The position numbers and the translations under genes were made by a program. 64,000 nt of DNA from Paludibacter propionicigenes WB4 (GTDB taxonomy: Bacteria > Bacteroidota > Bacteroidia > Bacteroidales > Paludibacteraceae): NCBI RefSeq assembly GCF_000183135.1, contig NC_014734.1:2108001-2172000 (forward strand), in the 5' to 3' direction. Below are positions 52,544 through 60,234 of the stretch, piece by piece. Numbering within the stretch: position 1 is the first letter of the stretch; every line of letters begins with the position of its first letter. The notes under the pieces were generated by a model. That model was not told the DNA's origin and searched no databases. It saw nothing but the letters and a program-made list of their open reading frames with translations.

Positions 52544-53680
52544 TTAATCGTTAAGCAGCATAGGCATTAACAACATTAGAATCTCTTCATTAGCTTCGTT
52601 CTCAAACGGAAGTATCAATCCTGCACGCGATGCATCCGATAATTCAAAAATGATGTCAGTTGCATTGATGTTTCCAAGAATTTCAATCAAAAATGAAGAT
52701 TTAAATCCAATTTTAATCGGATCGGCATCGAACTGACAGGTAATGGTTTCTTCTGCAGAAATAGAAAAGTCAATATCCTGAGCCGAAATATGAATTTGAT
52801 TCTGACCAAAAGCCAGTTTCACCAGATTGCTTGCCTGATTAGCAAAAACCGAAACGCGCTTCAATGCATTTAGCAATGTTACACGATCAATAATAATCTT
52901 AAACGGATTTGATTTCGGTATTACGCCATTATAATTTGGATAACGTCCTTCAACCTGACGACAAATCATGGTATAATTAGCCAGCTTGAAATGAGCGTTT
53001 TTGTTATCGAAACGAATTTCAACCTCTCCACTCTCTCTTGGCAGGATATTCTTAAGCATATTTGCCGGTTTTTTCGGCAAGATAAAGTTGACAGTTTCTT
53101 CACCTTCTACTGATGCCGAAGTATGAGACGTTTTATAACGTACCAGTTTATGTGCATCGGTAGCTACCAACGTTAGGCTATCAGCCACAATATCAAAAAA
53201 CACACCATTCATCACCGGACGTAATTCATCATCTGCCGTACAGAACAGTGTTTTTGAAATTCCAGCGGAAAGCGTAGACACCGGCAATGTTAGCGACTGA
53301 GCATCATCCTGCAACTGTGGTAAACGTGGATATTCGTCACCATTCTGACCGATAAAATTATACGATCCATTGGCAGAGGTAATAACCATGGCTAAATTGG
53401 AATCGTTTATCGAAAAAGTAAGAGGTTGCTCGGAGAATTCGCGAAGGGTATCAAGCAATAAACGAGATGCTACTGCAACTTTTCCATTTCCATCTGCACT
53501 TTCCACTTCCATCGACGTAATCAATGTAGTTTCAATATCGGAAGCCGTCATGGTCAATGTTTTGCCCTCCAGGTGGAACAAAAAGTTATCTAATATTGGT
53601 AGTGAGTTCTTGTTGTTTATTACACGGCTGATGGCTTGTAAATGGCTCAATAGGTCGGTGCTTGAAACAATGAATTTCAT
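52544..53680 (-). CDS. dnaN: DNA polymerase III beta subunit (sliding clamp)
   Basis: 378 residues with the three clamp domains of about 120 residues each. MKFIVSSTDLLSHLQAISRV is the usual start. NLAMVITSANGSYNF and ATDAHKLVRYKT (domain 2), and DFSISAEETITCQFD with an ILGNINATDIIFELSDASR-type block (domain 3, here NATDIIFELSDASR) follow the standard order. It encircles DNA and holds DnaE on the template. The last residues (LMLLMPMLLND) differ from the usual PMR(L/V) end. The start was set at ATG 53680; the -7 box TACATTTG at 53727-53720 covers the longer frame. It is a single-gene unit. No dnaA lies nearby, so this is not an origin arrangement. Confidence 0.95.
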   Translation of the reverse strand: MKFIVSSTDLLSHLQAISRVINNKNSLPILDNFLFHLEGKTLTMTASDIETTLITSMEVESADGNGKVAVASRLLLDTLREFSEQPLTFSINDSNLAMVITSANGSYNFIGQNGDEYPRLPQLQDDAQSLTLPVSTLSAGISKTLFCTADDELRPVMNGVFFDIVADSLTLVATDAHKLVRYKTSHTSASVEGEETVNFILPKKPANMLKNILPRESGEVEIRFDNKNAHFKLANYTMICRQVEGRYPNYNGVIPKSNPFKIIIDRVTLLNALKRVSVFANQASNLVKLAFGQNQIHISAQDIDFSISAEETITCQFDADPIKIGFKSSFLIEILGNINATDIIFELSDASRAGLILPFENEANEEILMLLMPMLLND

Positions 53681-53719
53681 ATAGTTCGAATTTAAAATTT
53701 GCTTTTGAGAATAATTTAG

Positions 53720-53727
53720 CAAATGTA
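53720..53727 (-). promoter_or_regulatory. -7 box of dnaN
   Basis: TACATTTG on the minus strand fits TAnnTTTG, 39 nt before ATG 53680. No convincing -33 was found. Confidence 0.45.
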
Positions 53728-53840
53728 ATCATTATTTTAAACAAAAGAAAATTCTCGCCTAATTTTTCAATAAAAAAATAGGATTACACGGTGTTTAACT
53801 CTAAACAGAAACATTTTTGAAAATTTGAGGCTGTATTTTT

Positions 53841-53877
53841 TTGTCAATGAAATTAATATTCGTAGTTTTGCGAACAA
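53841..53877 (+). promoter_or_regulatory. Promoter and operator of ars operon 1
   Basis: TTTG (53841-53844), 19 nt, TAGTTTTG (53864-53871) is an exact -33/-7 consensus match. The -7 box is bracketed by TATTCG (53858-53863) and CGAACA (53872-53877), with TTCG/CGAA as inner inverted arms 8 bp apart. The same arrangement occurs before the second arsR. It suggests that ArsR bound here blocks polymerase. Confidence 0.7.
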
Positions 53878-53911
53878 CAAACAACAGTTTTCAAATCCAA
53901 TCCGATAAAAC

Positions 53912-54244
53912 ATGCCAGAAAAAGACTACTCTTCTACAAACGAACAACTTGCAAGATTTGCTAAAGCCATGGGACATCCATCACGTATTACGATCCTACT
54001 TTTCCTAGCATCTATGGATAGTTGTTATTTTGGCGAAATACATAAAGAATTGCCTATCGCAAAAGCTACGGTGTCTCAACACTTAAAAGAACTAAAAGAC
54101 GCTGGACTCATACAGGGAGAAATAGAAACTCCCAAAGTGAAATACTGTATCAACAAGGAAAACTGGGAAAAAGCAAGAATCTATTTTGAAACCTTTTTCG
54201 CAAATAAGAAAGAAAAAACAAGTTGTTGCAACTCTAACTCCTAA
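53912..54244 (+). CDS. ArsR-family repressor (operon 1)
   Basis: 110 residues, a winged-helix ArsR/SmtB protein. It has GHPSRITILLFLA (helix 1-2) and the recognition region LPIAKATVSQHLKELKDAGLIQGE. Cysteines are C38, C79 and the terminal pair C105/C106 (TSCCNSN). The canonical ELCVCDL metal site of E. coli ArsR is absent, so sensing would use other cysteines, perhaps the C-terminal pair with another. It should repress this operon until arsenite or an organic arsenical binds. It shares the KATVSQHLKEL block with the second ArsR of this window but not the sensing cysteines. A 102-bp gap precedes the next gene. Confidence 0.88.
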   Translation: MPEKDYSSTNEQLARFAKAMGHPSRITILLFLASMDSCYFGEIHKELPIAKATVSQHLKELKDAGLIQGEIETPKVKYCINKENWEKARIYFETFFANKKEKTSCCNSNS

Positions 54245-54346
54245 AGGGGTAGTTTGCAATTGCTATTTTATAATATTATCAATTCAAATAATTATTAGTA
54301 ATCAATAATACAGCCATTTATCTGCTGTAGTCAAAATTTTATCTTT

Positions 54347-54580
54347 ATGCACATTCAGGTTTTAGGTACAGGCTGCCAAAAGTGTAAATCACTTGAAAAA
54401 GCCACTCGCGAAGTAATAGCTCAAAACAATATCGATGCCACAATCACTAAAGTTGAAGACATTGTTGAAATAATGAAATTTAACGTTATGACCACACCGG
54501 CTTTGGTAATTGATGGTAAAGTTGTGGTAAAAGGTCGAGTACCTTCCAACTACGAATTAAAACAATTACTCATCAAATAA
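54347..54580 (+). CDS. Small thioredoxin-fold protein (MTH895/TM0996 type; possible ArsE)
   Basis: 77 residues with a C-x-x-C site in GTGCQKCKSLEKAT (Cys10/Cys13) and the cis-Pro region MTTPALVIDGKVVVKGRVPS. It matches the small glutaredoxin-like family known from archaeal MTH895 and Thermotoga TM0996. It is cytosolic. It stands right before ArsF, where ArsE would be in arsEFG clusters, so it could be the partner in reduction of nitroaromatic arsenicals. That identity is inferred from order and fold. It is 12 bp upstream of ArsF. Confidence 0.8.
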   Translation: MHIQVLGTGCQKCKSLEKATREVIAQNNIDATITKVEDIVEIMKFNVMTTPALVIDGKVVVKGRVPSNYELKQLLIK

Positions 54581-54592
54581 TAATTCAACAAT

Positions 54593-55015
54593 ATGAAAAA
54601 GTTAATTTTATTGTCAGTACTACTTTTAGCAATATCATTTTTATCCGTAAATACTCTTGCTGCCGACAAGAAAACGCAGACAACAGTTTCCAAAGCAGCT
54701 AAAGTCGAAGTGTATTACTTCCATTTTACCCGCCGTTGCGTAACTTGTCAGGCTGTAGAAACCGAAACAAAATCGGCCATTGCGGCACTTTACCCTGCTC
54801 AAGCTAAAAAGGGGCTGATTACTTTTACTGCCGTGAACCTCGACGAAAAAAAATCTGAAGCATTAGCAAAGAAATGTAAAGCTGAAGGTCAGGCACTTTT
54901 AGTCATTAGTGGCGGCAAACGTATTGATCTTACCGAACAGGGATTTATGTATGCCAAAAGCACCCCGAACAAACTAAAAGCCGAGCTAAAAAAGACCATC
55001 GACCCATTGTTGTAA
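54593..55015 (+). CDS. ArsF-family thioredoxin-like exported protein
   Basis: 140 residues with a signal peptide (MKKLILLSVLLLAISFLSVN, cleavage near TLAA). The mature part is a thioredoxin-like fold with FTRRCVTCQAVE (Cys49/Cys52), then VNLDEKKSEALAKKC and ALLVISGGKRIDL. It matches the ArsF family, named as subunit of a nitroreductase for nitrophenyl arsenicals in arsEFG. The signal peptide places it outside the cytosol, so a redox relay with the membrane protein ArsG is plausible. It starts 12 bp after the small redox gene and 24 bp before arsG. Confidence 0.82.
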   Translation: MKKLILLSVLLLAISFLSVNTLAADKKTQTTVSKAAKVEVYYFHFTRRCVTCQAVETETKSAIAALYPAQAKKGLITFTAVNLDEKKSEALAKKCKAEGQALLVISGGKRIDLTEQGFMYAKSTPNKLKAELKKTIDPLL

Positions 55016-55039
55016 CTTGCATATTGTCAAATTGAAATC

Positions 55040-55738
55040 ATGGAATTTTTGCAAAGCATATTAGAGAATTCACAATACTCATTTGTTACAGCCATTCTGC
55101 TAGGACTGATGACAGCCATTAGTCCTTGCCCTTTGGCAACAAACATTTCAGCTATTGGCTTTATCAGTCGGGACATCGAAAACCACCGTCGTGTTTTTAT
55201 CAATGGCTTAGTTTACACACTCGGCCGGACCATTAGTTATACCGTTCTGGCACTAATCATTTTCTTTGGTGCAAGCAAAATGCATATTTCCATGATTTTT
55301 CAGGGTTGGGGTGAAAAACTATTAGGTCCTGCACTCATTCTCATAGGGTTGTTTATGCTCGATGTGATTAAAATCAAATTCCCCGGATTCTCGGCTCTGA
55401 CCGATAAAATTGGAGAGAAAGGCAAAGGAAGTTATTGGAGCACTTTGTTATTGGGAATGGTTTTCGCTCTGGCTTTTTGTCCATATAGCGGAGTGCTTTA
55501 TTTTGCGATGCTAATTCCGATGACCGTAGCCAGTGCAAGCGGTCTGTATCTTCCTGTTTTATTTGCCATTGCCACCGGTTTACCTGTCATTGTTTTTGCG
55601 TGGCTCTTAGCTTACGCCGTCGGAAATGTAGGTAAATTGTACAATCAAATTAAAACCTTTGAATTGTGGTTCAGGCGGGTTGTTTCTGTCATATTTATTG
55701 TGGTTGGGATATATTATATAGCCATTTTCTTTATTTAA
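55040..55738 (+). CDS. ArsG-family DsbD-like membrane protein
   Basis: 232 residues with six membrane segments. Cys30 in ISPCPLATN and Cys147 in AFCPYSGVLYF occupy the CP positions of the DsbD/CcdA transmembrane domain, where such a pair passes electrons across the membrane. The family is annotated as efflux permease for aromatic arsenicals in arsEFG. The conserved cysteine pair equally fits electron transfer to ArsF. Both readings are open. It lies 24 bp after arsF and 8 bp before the ArsP-type permease. Confidence 0.82.
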   Translation: MEFLQSILENSQYSFVTAILLGLMTAISPCPLATNISAIGFISRDIENHRRVFINGLVYTLGRTISYTVLALIIFFGASKMHISMIFQGWGEKLLGPALILIGLFMLDVIKIKFPGFSALTDKIGEKGKGSYWSTLLLGMVFALAFCPYSGVLYFAMLIPMTVASASGLYLPVLFAIATGLPVIVFAWLLAYAVGNVGKLYNQIKTFELWFRRVVSVIFIVVGIYYIAIFFI

Positions 55739-55746
55739 ACTAAAAA

Positions 55747-56769
55747 ATGAAACTCAATAAAAACATAATAATACCAATCATTCTATTGCCTGCTTGGTAT
55801 ATGGTATATGCCAATCTCCAACAGATAGCCGATTGGCTTGTAGATACCGTGTTTGGTATGACAAAAGGCTCTCATATAACAGAAGCACTGCGATTCTTTA
55901 TTTTCGAGTTTCCGAAAGTATTAATGCTGTTGGCATTAATTATTTTTTTCGTGGGTATTCTTCGTAGTTATTTTACTGCCGAACGTACCCGTAAAGCCTT
56001 GGAAGGTAAATCTACATTTATGGGGAACATCATGGCTTCTATGTTGGGGATTGTAACGCCTTTCTGTTCTTGTTCGGCTATTCCGCTGTTTCTGGGTTTT
56101 GTTGAATCCGGTGTGCCGCTAGGTGTGACATTCTCGTTTCTTATTGCAGCACCCATGATAAACGAAGTTGCCATCATACTTCTTTACGGAATGTTTGGCT
56201 GGAAAGTGGCTGCCATCTACATCGGAACAGGCTTAACCATTGCCATTGTGGCTGGTTGGATTATTGGCAAATTGAAACTGGAAAAATGGGTGGAAGAATG
56301 GGTGTATGCTACCAAATTGGGCGAGGGCGAAGCAGAAGATGATAAAATCTCTTTTTCAAGACGCATTACGATGGGTTACGATGCTGTAAAAGAAATAGTC
56401 GGTAAAGTTTGGTTGTATGTGGCATTCGGTATTTTAGTTGGTGCAGGAGCGCATGGCTTTGTACCTGAATCTTTTATGGTATCGTTAATGGGCAAAGATG
56501 TCTGGTATGCTGTTCCACTGTCTGTATTGATTGGTATTCCATTGTATTCTAATGCGGCAGGAATAGTTCCAATCGTTTCTGTATTAATCGAAAAAGGGGC
56601 TGCACTTGGAACCTCTCTGGCATTTATGATGTCAGTAATTGCCTTGTCATTGCCCGAAATGATTATTCTCCGCAAAGTACTGAAAATGCCTTTAATTCTA
56701 ACATTCATTGCCGTTGTTGGTACTGGAATTATGATAGTAGGATTCATTTTCAACTACATATTCTATTAA
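55747..56769 (+). CDS. ArsP-type permease (ArsP_1 / UPF0718)
   Basis: 340 residues with about eight to ten membrane segments. The TPFCSCSAIPLFLGF motif (Cys107/Cys109, about 104-118) is the family signature, with FLIAAPMINEVAIILLYGMF after it; a second, similar half has GIPLYSNAAGIVPI. In ArsP the conserved cysteine helps bind trivalent organoarsenicals for export. It is the last gene of the operon and ends in an 18-bp terminator stem. Substrate specificity is inferred from family and context. Confidence 0.85.
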   Translation: MKLNKNIIIPIILLPAWYMVYANLQQIADWLVDTVFGMTKGSHITEALRFFIFEFPKVLMLLALIIFFVGILRSYFTAERTRKALEGKSTFMGNIMASMLGIVTPFCSCSAIPLFLGFVESGVPLGVTFSFLIAAPMINEVAIILLYGMFGWKVAAIYIGTGLTIAIVAGWIIGKLKLEKWVEEWVYATKLGEGEAEDDKISFSRRITMGYDAVKEIVGKVWLYVAFGILVGAGAHGFVPESFMVSLMGKDVWYAVPLSVLIGIPLYSNAAGIVPIVSVLIEKGAALGTSLAFMMSVIALSLPEMIILRKVLKMPLILTFIAVVGTGIMIVGFIFNYIFY

Positions 56770-56819
56770 AAAAAGTGCGGGCTAGCGTTTTTTTCTCAAC
56801 AGCTAGCCCGCACTTTTTT
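56769..56819. terminator. Shared bidirectional terminator (ars operon 1 / sigma cluster)
   Basis: Left arm 56769-56786 and right arm 56802-56819 pair perfectly over 18 bp (core AGTGCGGGCTAGC / GCTAGCCCGCACT), loop 15 nt, with T-run. It lies between convergent operons. Confidence 0.9.
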
Positions 56820-56832
56820 CTCTATAGATACA

Positions 56833-57762
56833 TCAAAAATTCAACATCAGTCCTAACGAAACGGCTCTTACATTGGGACCTTTGCCGGATTCAAAAATAC
56901 TGAAAGGAGAATACTTAGCGTAAACATTGAAATCGCCGTATCCAACCTGAGCCATATAATCAAGCGAAAGTGGCAACACATTCAGCCCTTTAGCTTCATC
57001 ACGCTTAACCATATCTCCATCCTGATTTCTGAATTTGGTTTTTGAAACTGAATACGTTTTAATCCCAAAAACTAAACCGGCTGATACAAAGAACTTATCA
57101 TGAGGATTGCCCAAAGCGGGCTGCCACTCAACGAGTACAGGTAAAGTTATATGAGCTATTTTAAGTTTGCTGTATTCATAGTTTACTCCCGCTGGTGCAG
57201 GTTGTACACCGGTTACTCCGTTTGTTTCTACCAGGTGCGTATTATCATCTAGGTAGTAAGCTCGCCAGTTGAAACCCAAACCGGTGGTTATCCCTACACG
57301 ATTTTTATATATCGGAAGTATTTTTTCGATCAGGTTGAAGAAAAACTCAGTACTTGAACCCGACTTCAACGGCACACCAGCTATATTGTTTATCTTAAGC
57401 GATGCGTCGGAGATATTAGCAAATCCCCAGCCAATACCGGCCCAGTGAGGCTCCATTTTTCCATAATGTCTACTTAATGTTTTCTTCATAAATGGAATCT
57501 GAAGTCCAATTTCTTCCATCACCGTCCATTTCTCATAGGTTTTTCCGTCTGAAAAAATCCCTTCGTACACCGGCTTGTAAGGAACTGAATCATTAACTCC
57601 GGCAGCATCAAATACTTTTACTTTCATCTGACCCACGCTATCTTTGAGTTCAATCCGTTTTTTGTTGTAAAAAACCGTGGTGTCTGCTTTACTTATTTCG
57701 ACTGCACTTACAGTAGCGATTGCTACAAAACATACAATTATACTAAAAACTATCTTTTTCAT
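56833..57762 (-). CDS. Outer-membrane beta-barrel protein of unknown function (sigma cluster)
   Basis: 309 residues. A signal peptide (MKKIVFSIIVCFVAIATVSA) precedes a soluble stretch (about 25-95), then a barrel with alternating hydrophobic strands and a final phenylalanine (VSLGLMLNF), the outer-membrane insertion mark. It is the last gene of the ECF-sigma operon, 25 bp after the DUF4252 gene. It may be the main target of the sigma factor. No family with a known function was recognised. Confidence 0.72.
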   Translation of the reverse strand: MKKIVFSIIVCFVAIATVSAVEISKADTTVFYNKKRIELKDSVGQMKVKVFDAAGVNDSVPYKPVYEGIFSDGKTYEKWTVMEEIGLQIPFMKKTLSRHYGKMEPHWAGIGWGFANISDASLKINNIAGVPLKSGSSTEFFFNLIEKILPIYKNRVGITTGLGFNWRAYYLDDNTHLVETNGVTGVQPAPAGVNYEYSKLKIAHITLPVLVEWQPALGNPHDKFFVSAGLVFGIKTYSVSKTKFRNQDGDMVKRDEAKGLNVLPLSLDYMAQVGYGDFNVYAKYSPFSIFESGKGPNVRAVSLGLMLNF

Positions 57763-57787
57763 TTTGTTTATTATTAGAGGTTTATAT

Positions 57788-58240
57788 CTATTTCTTTTTT
57801 AAAATTAGCTTCAGAATATTCTCCGAATCGTTTTTCGACTCAATGTAAATCAGTGTGATTTTATTCTCGGGATTAAAAGTCTCGTTAAACAAAATCAGCC
57901 GATACAACTGACCCTTGCGGGGAAGCTGCAAATACACCGATGTTAATACCCCGTTAGCTACCACTTGTTTCACCTTCTTGGCTCCTTCCTGATCTTTTTC
58001 AAGACATTTTCGAATAAAATCGGCAGCCGAAGGATTATTTTTAATGGTAATACTTTTGAACGACGAAAAATCGTAGCCATCCAGCATCTCATTCGTCAGG
58101 TCAACCATTACTACTCCTTTTTTTTCTCCATACTGATCAAAAACCTTACTTATCTGCAAATCTTTTTGAGCAAGTAGCGAAGGCGATATTGTCAGTAACA
58201 ATATCAGAATTGGCACAAAATGCATTTTAATTGATTTCAT
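57788..58240 (-). CDS. DUF4252 protein
   Basis: 150 residues with a signal peptide (MKSIKMHFVPILILLLTISPSLLAQ). The mature part has the DUF4252 pattern: a helical start (ISKVFDQYGEKKGVVMVDLT), then FSSFKSITIKNN and GVLTSVYLQL. The family has no known function and often accompanies ECF-sigma genes in Bacteroidetes, as here. It is 37 bp downstream of the anti-sigma-like gene. No lipobox was seen. Confidence 0.82.
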   Translation of the reverse strand: MKSIKMHFVPILILLLTISPSLLAQKDLQISKVFDQYGEKKGVVMVDLTNEMLDGYDFSSFKSITIKNNPSAADFIRKCLEKDQEGAKKVKQVVANGVLTSVYLQLPRKGQLYRLILFNETFNPENKITLIYIESKNDSENILKLILKKK

Positions 58241-58277
58241 ATCTGTATTTTCTCCTTATTAACTCACTTTGAGTAGA

Positions 58278-58754
58278 TTAATTATTTGTAAAAACATCGA
58301 GTTGTTGATCAATCAACTCGTTGTCATGTAAAGAATTCAAACCATCAGCTACGTCATTGTCTGCTGAAGATATTTCGGTTAACGATGCCAAGGCTGTCTG
58401 TTTTACTTCCTGAACATCGGTTATTTTTTTCCCATTGACGTAAGCGAAACTTCTCGGAGTAGCAGTTGTGTAAACTTTTACCGATAATAAACACACAACC
58501 AAAATGGCGGCAGCAGCGGACCAACGTGCAAATGGCATCGTATGAACCTTAGCTTTTTGTTTTTTAGTCTCATAAAATCCCAAGATATCTTTTTCCACCT
58601 GATAACGCTCAGGAAGGTTAGATTGCATCAAGAATTTACGGAGCTTCTTTTCTTCATCCACCGTAGTAAATCCATCGTAGTATCTCTCTATCAATCGGTC
58701 TGCTTCGACAAAATCGAGTTTTCGTTTTATATTGATTATCATACGTTTGTCCAT
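58278..58754 (-). CDS. Putative anti-sigma factor (single membrane segment)
   Basis: 158 residues with a helical N-terminal cytosolic part of about 75 residues (DRLIERYYDGFTTVDEEKKL, the pattern of Bacteroidetes anti-sigma proteins), one membrane segment (ARWSAAAAILVVCLLSVKVY, about 76-95) and a short outer part. It overlaps the sigma gene. An ATG at 58754 gives a 16-bp overlap; the ATG at 58742 gives an ATGA overlap of 4 bp and is equally likely. It should hold the sigma factor inactive at the membrane; this is inferred from gene order and topology. Confidence 0.7.
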   Translation of the reverse strand: MDKRMIINIKRKLDFVEADRLIERYYDGFTTVDEEKKLRKFLMQSNLPERYQVEKDILGFYETKKQKAKVHTMPFARWSAAAAILVVCLLSVKVYTTATPRSFAYVNGKKITDVQEVKQTALASLTEISSADNDVADGLNSLHDNELIDQQLDVFTNN

Positions 58755-59239
58755 TTAATGTATTCTTCTCTTACTTTTTTCCTTGCTCGCGAGAGGTTTA
58801 CTCTTACTGCTTCTACTTTAGTTCCTGTTATTTCAGCAATCTCTTCTACTTCATATTCTTCCATATCTTTCATTCGGATAATTGCTTGCTGTAATGCCGG
58901 AAGATTCTCAATTATTTTCTGTAGTATCTCTTCAGTGTTTTTCCTTTCCAGTTGCAGGTAAGGATTATCATTGCCTGCCCTGGCGTAGTATGTTTCGTCC
59001 AATGAATCCTGCCTGTTTTTTACTTTCAATCTATCCAGGCAATGATTTTTTGTAACCGTGGTGGCAAATGCAGCAGGACTATCATACTTTTCCAATGAGT
59101 CACGCGTGTGCCAAAGCTTTAGAAGAACTTCCTGTACGGCATCTTCTGCTTCCTGCTCTTCTACAAGTATCTTTTGCGCAATGTAGAAAAGCTTTTCACG
59201 TAATGGCAATATCTCTGCCTTAAATCGTTCCTGACTCAT
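58739..59239 (-). CDS. ECF-type RNA polymerase sigma factor
   Basis: 166 residues. Region 2 has AQKILVEEQEAEDAVQEVLL (DAVQEV core) and KLWHTRDSLEKY; region 4 has LPALQQAIIRMKDMEEYEVE and AEITGTKVEAVRVNLSRARK (helix-turn-helix). No long region 1 exists, so it is an ECF sigma. It heads a four-gene operon with the anti-sigma-like, DUF4252 and barrel genes, and probably drives its own operon. The inducing signal is unknown. The 209 bp before the second arsR hold the divergent promoters. Confidence 0.9.
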   Translation of the reverse strand: MSQERFKAEILPLREKLFYIAQKILVEEQEAEDAVQEVLLKLWHTRDSLEKYDSPAAFATTVTKNHCLDRLKVKNRQDSLDETYYARAGNDNPYLQLERKNTEEILQKIIENLPALQQAIIRMKDMEEYEVEEIAEITGTKVEAVRVNLSRARKKVREEYIKWTNV

Positions 59240-59397
59240 TTATAACTATGACGACTGAGTGACGAAAGTATAACATCAAAAATGAAAAAAACTCACAACA
59301 AAATTAAAGTAAATAATTTCAACTATCAACAAATCATTCCTAATGAGTGAATTATTCGCGAGTGAGTAAAATTGTAACATAAATTTCATTCCGGAAA

Positions 59398-59436
59398 TTT
59401 GGATTTCTCAAAACTATGTCGTATGTTTGCGACATA
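59398..59436 (+). promoter_or_regulatory. Promoter and operator of ars operon 2
   Basis: TTTG (59398-59401), 20 nt, TATGTTTG (59422-59429): a match to the -33/-7 consensus. A perfect inverted repeat TATGTCG (59415-59421) / CGACATA (59430-59436) flanks the -7 box with an 8-bp centre. The geometry is that of operon 1, so ArsR binding would cover the -7 element. The ATG follows 19 nt later. Confidence 0.8.
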
Positions 59437-59448
59437 AAACATTTCAAA

Positions 59449-59790
59449 ATGAGAAAACCGGAAGTATTTGATAAAGAGCTACAAGATTTGGCCTGTTTTG
59501 CGAAAGTAATCTCGCATCCGGCACGCCTGGCTATTTTAAAGTATTTAGCTGAAACAAGAACCTGTATTTCAGGAGATATATCGGATAAATTACCGCTAAG
59601 TCGTACCACCGTTTCGCAGCATTTAAAAGAACTGCGCGATATGGGACTAATCCGTGGAGAAATAGACGGACTGAAAATTAATTACTGTCTGTGCTGCTCA
59701 TCCATCTCTAAATCCATTTCAATGCTAAACAACTTCTTCGAAAAAATTGATCCTAAACAAATCACTTGTGAGAACGAAGATAAACACTAA
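59449..59790 (+). CDS. ArsR-family repressor (operon 2)
   Basis: 113 residues. SHPARLAILKYLAE and LPLSRTTVSQHLKELRDMGL give the ArsR winged helix. Cysteines are C16, C39, C80, C82, C83 and C107. The NYCLCCSS cluster (80-83) is the likely arsenite site and has no counterpart in the first ArsR of the window, which has a C-terminal CC pair. The start was set at ATG 59449 because the -7 box and operator cover the longer frame from 59416. Translation of the ArsC gene begins 15 bp after its stop. Confidence 0.9.
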   Translation: MRKPEVFDKELQDLACFAKVISHPARLAILKYLAETRTCISGDISDKLPLSRTTVSQHLKELRDMGLIRGEIDGLKINYCLCCSSISKSISMLNNFFEKIDPKQITCENEDKH

Positions 59791-59805
59791 AAACAATTAC
59801 ACATT

Positions 59806-60231
59806 ATGAAAATATTAATACTTTGCACCGGAAATAGCTGCCGCAGTCAAATGGCACACGGCTTCCTACAATCGTTCGACTCCTCCATCACAGTTTGTTC
59901 TGCCGGAACTCAAGCCTCAGGTAAACTTAATCAAAAGGCTGTTGCCGTAATGAAAGAAGCTGGAGTAGACATTAGCAACCACACTTCAGATTCGGTAGAC
60001 AAATACCTGAAAGAGGAATGGGATTATGTAATTACCGTTTGTGGAGGTGCCAACGAAGAGTGTCCGGCATTTTTTGGAAAGGTAAAACATCGCTTACACA
60101 TGGGTTACGACGACCCAAGCCATGCCGAAGGAACAGAAGAATTTATCCGAAGCGAGTTTGTACGCGTTCGCGACGAAATCAAAGAAGGTTTCTATAAGTT
60201 CTATATAGAACAAATTAGACCTCAGTTATGA
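59806..60231 (+). CDS. arsC: Arsenate reductase, low-molecular-weight phosphatase type (thioredoxin-linked)
   Basis: 141 residues. The P-loop CTGNSCR (Cys7 to Arg13) is the catalytic C-x5-R of the pI258 ArsC family. Cys79 and Cys86 (VCGGANEECP) stand 7 apart like Cys82/Cys89 of that enzyme and would form the relay disulfide that thioredoxin reopens. It reduces arsenate to arsenite for export by ACR3. It is 15 bp after arsR and 3 bp before the acetyltransferase gene. Plain tyrosine phosphatase activity is less likely given the extra cysteines and operon. Confidence 0.92.
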   Translation: MKILILCTGNSCRSQMAHGFLQSFDSSITVCSAGTQASGKLNQKAVAVMKEAGVDISNHTSDSVDKYLKEEWDYVITVCGGANEECPAFFGKVKHRLHMGYDDPSHAEGTEEFIRSEFVRVRDEIKEGFYKFYIEQIRPQL

Positions 60232-60234
60232 ACT

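Noticed and set aside
52544-53680. dnaN as a mark of the replication origin
   Set aside because: No dnaA, DnaA-box cluster or AT-rich unwinding region is next to it; in this phylum dnaN is often away from oriC.
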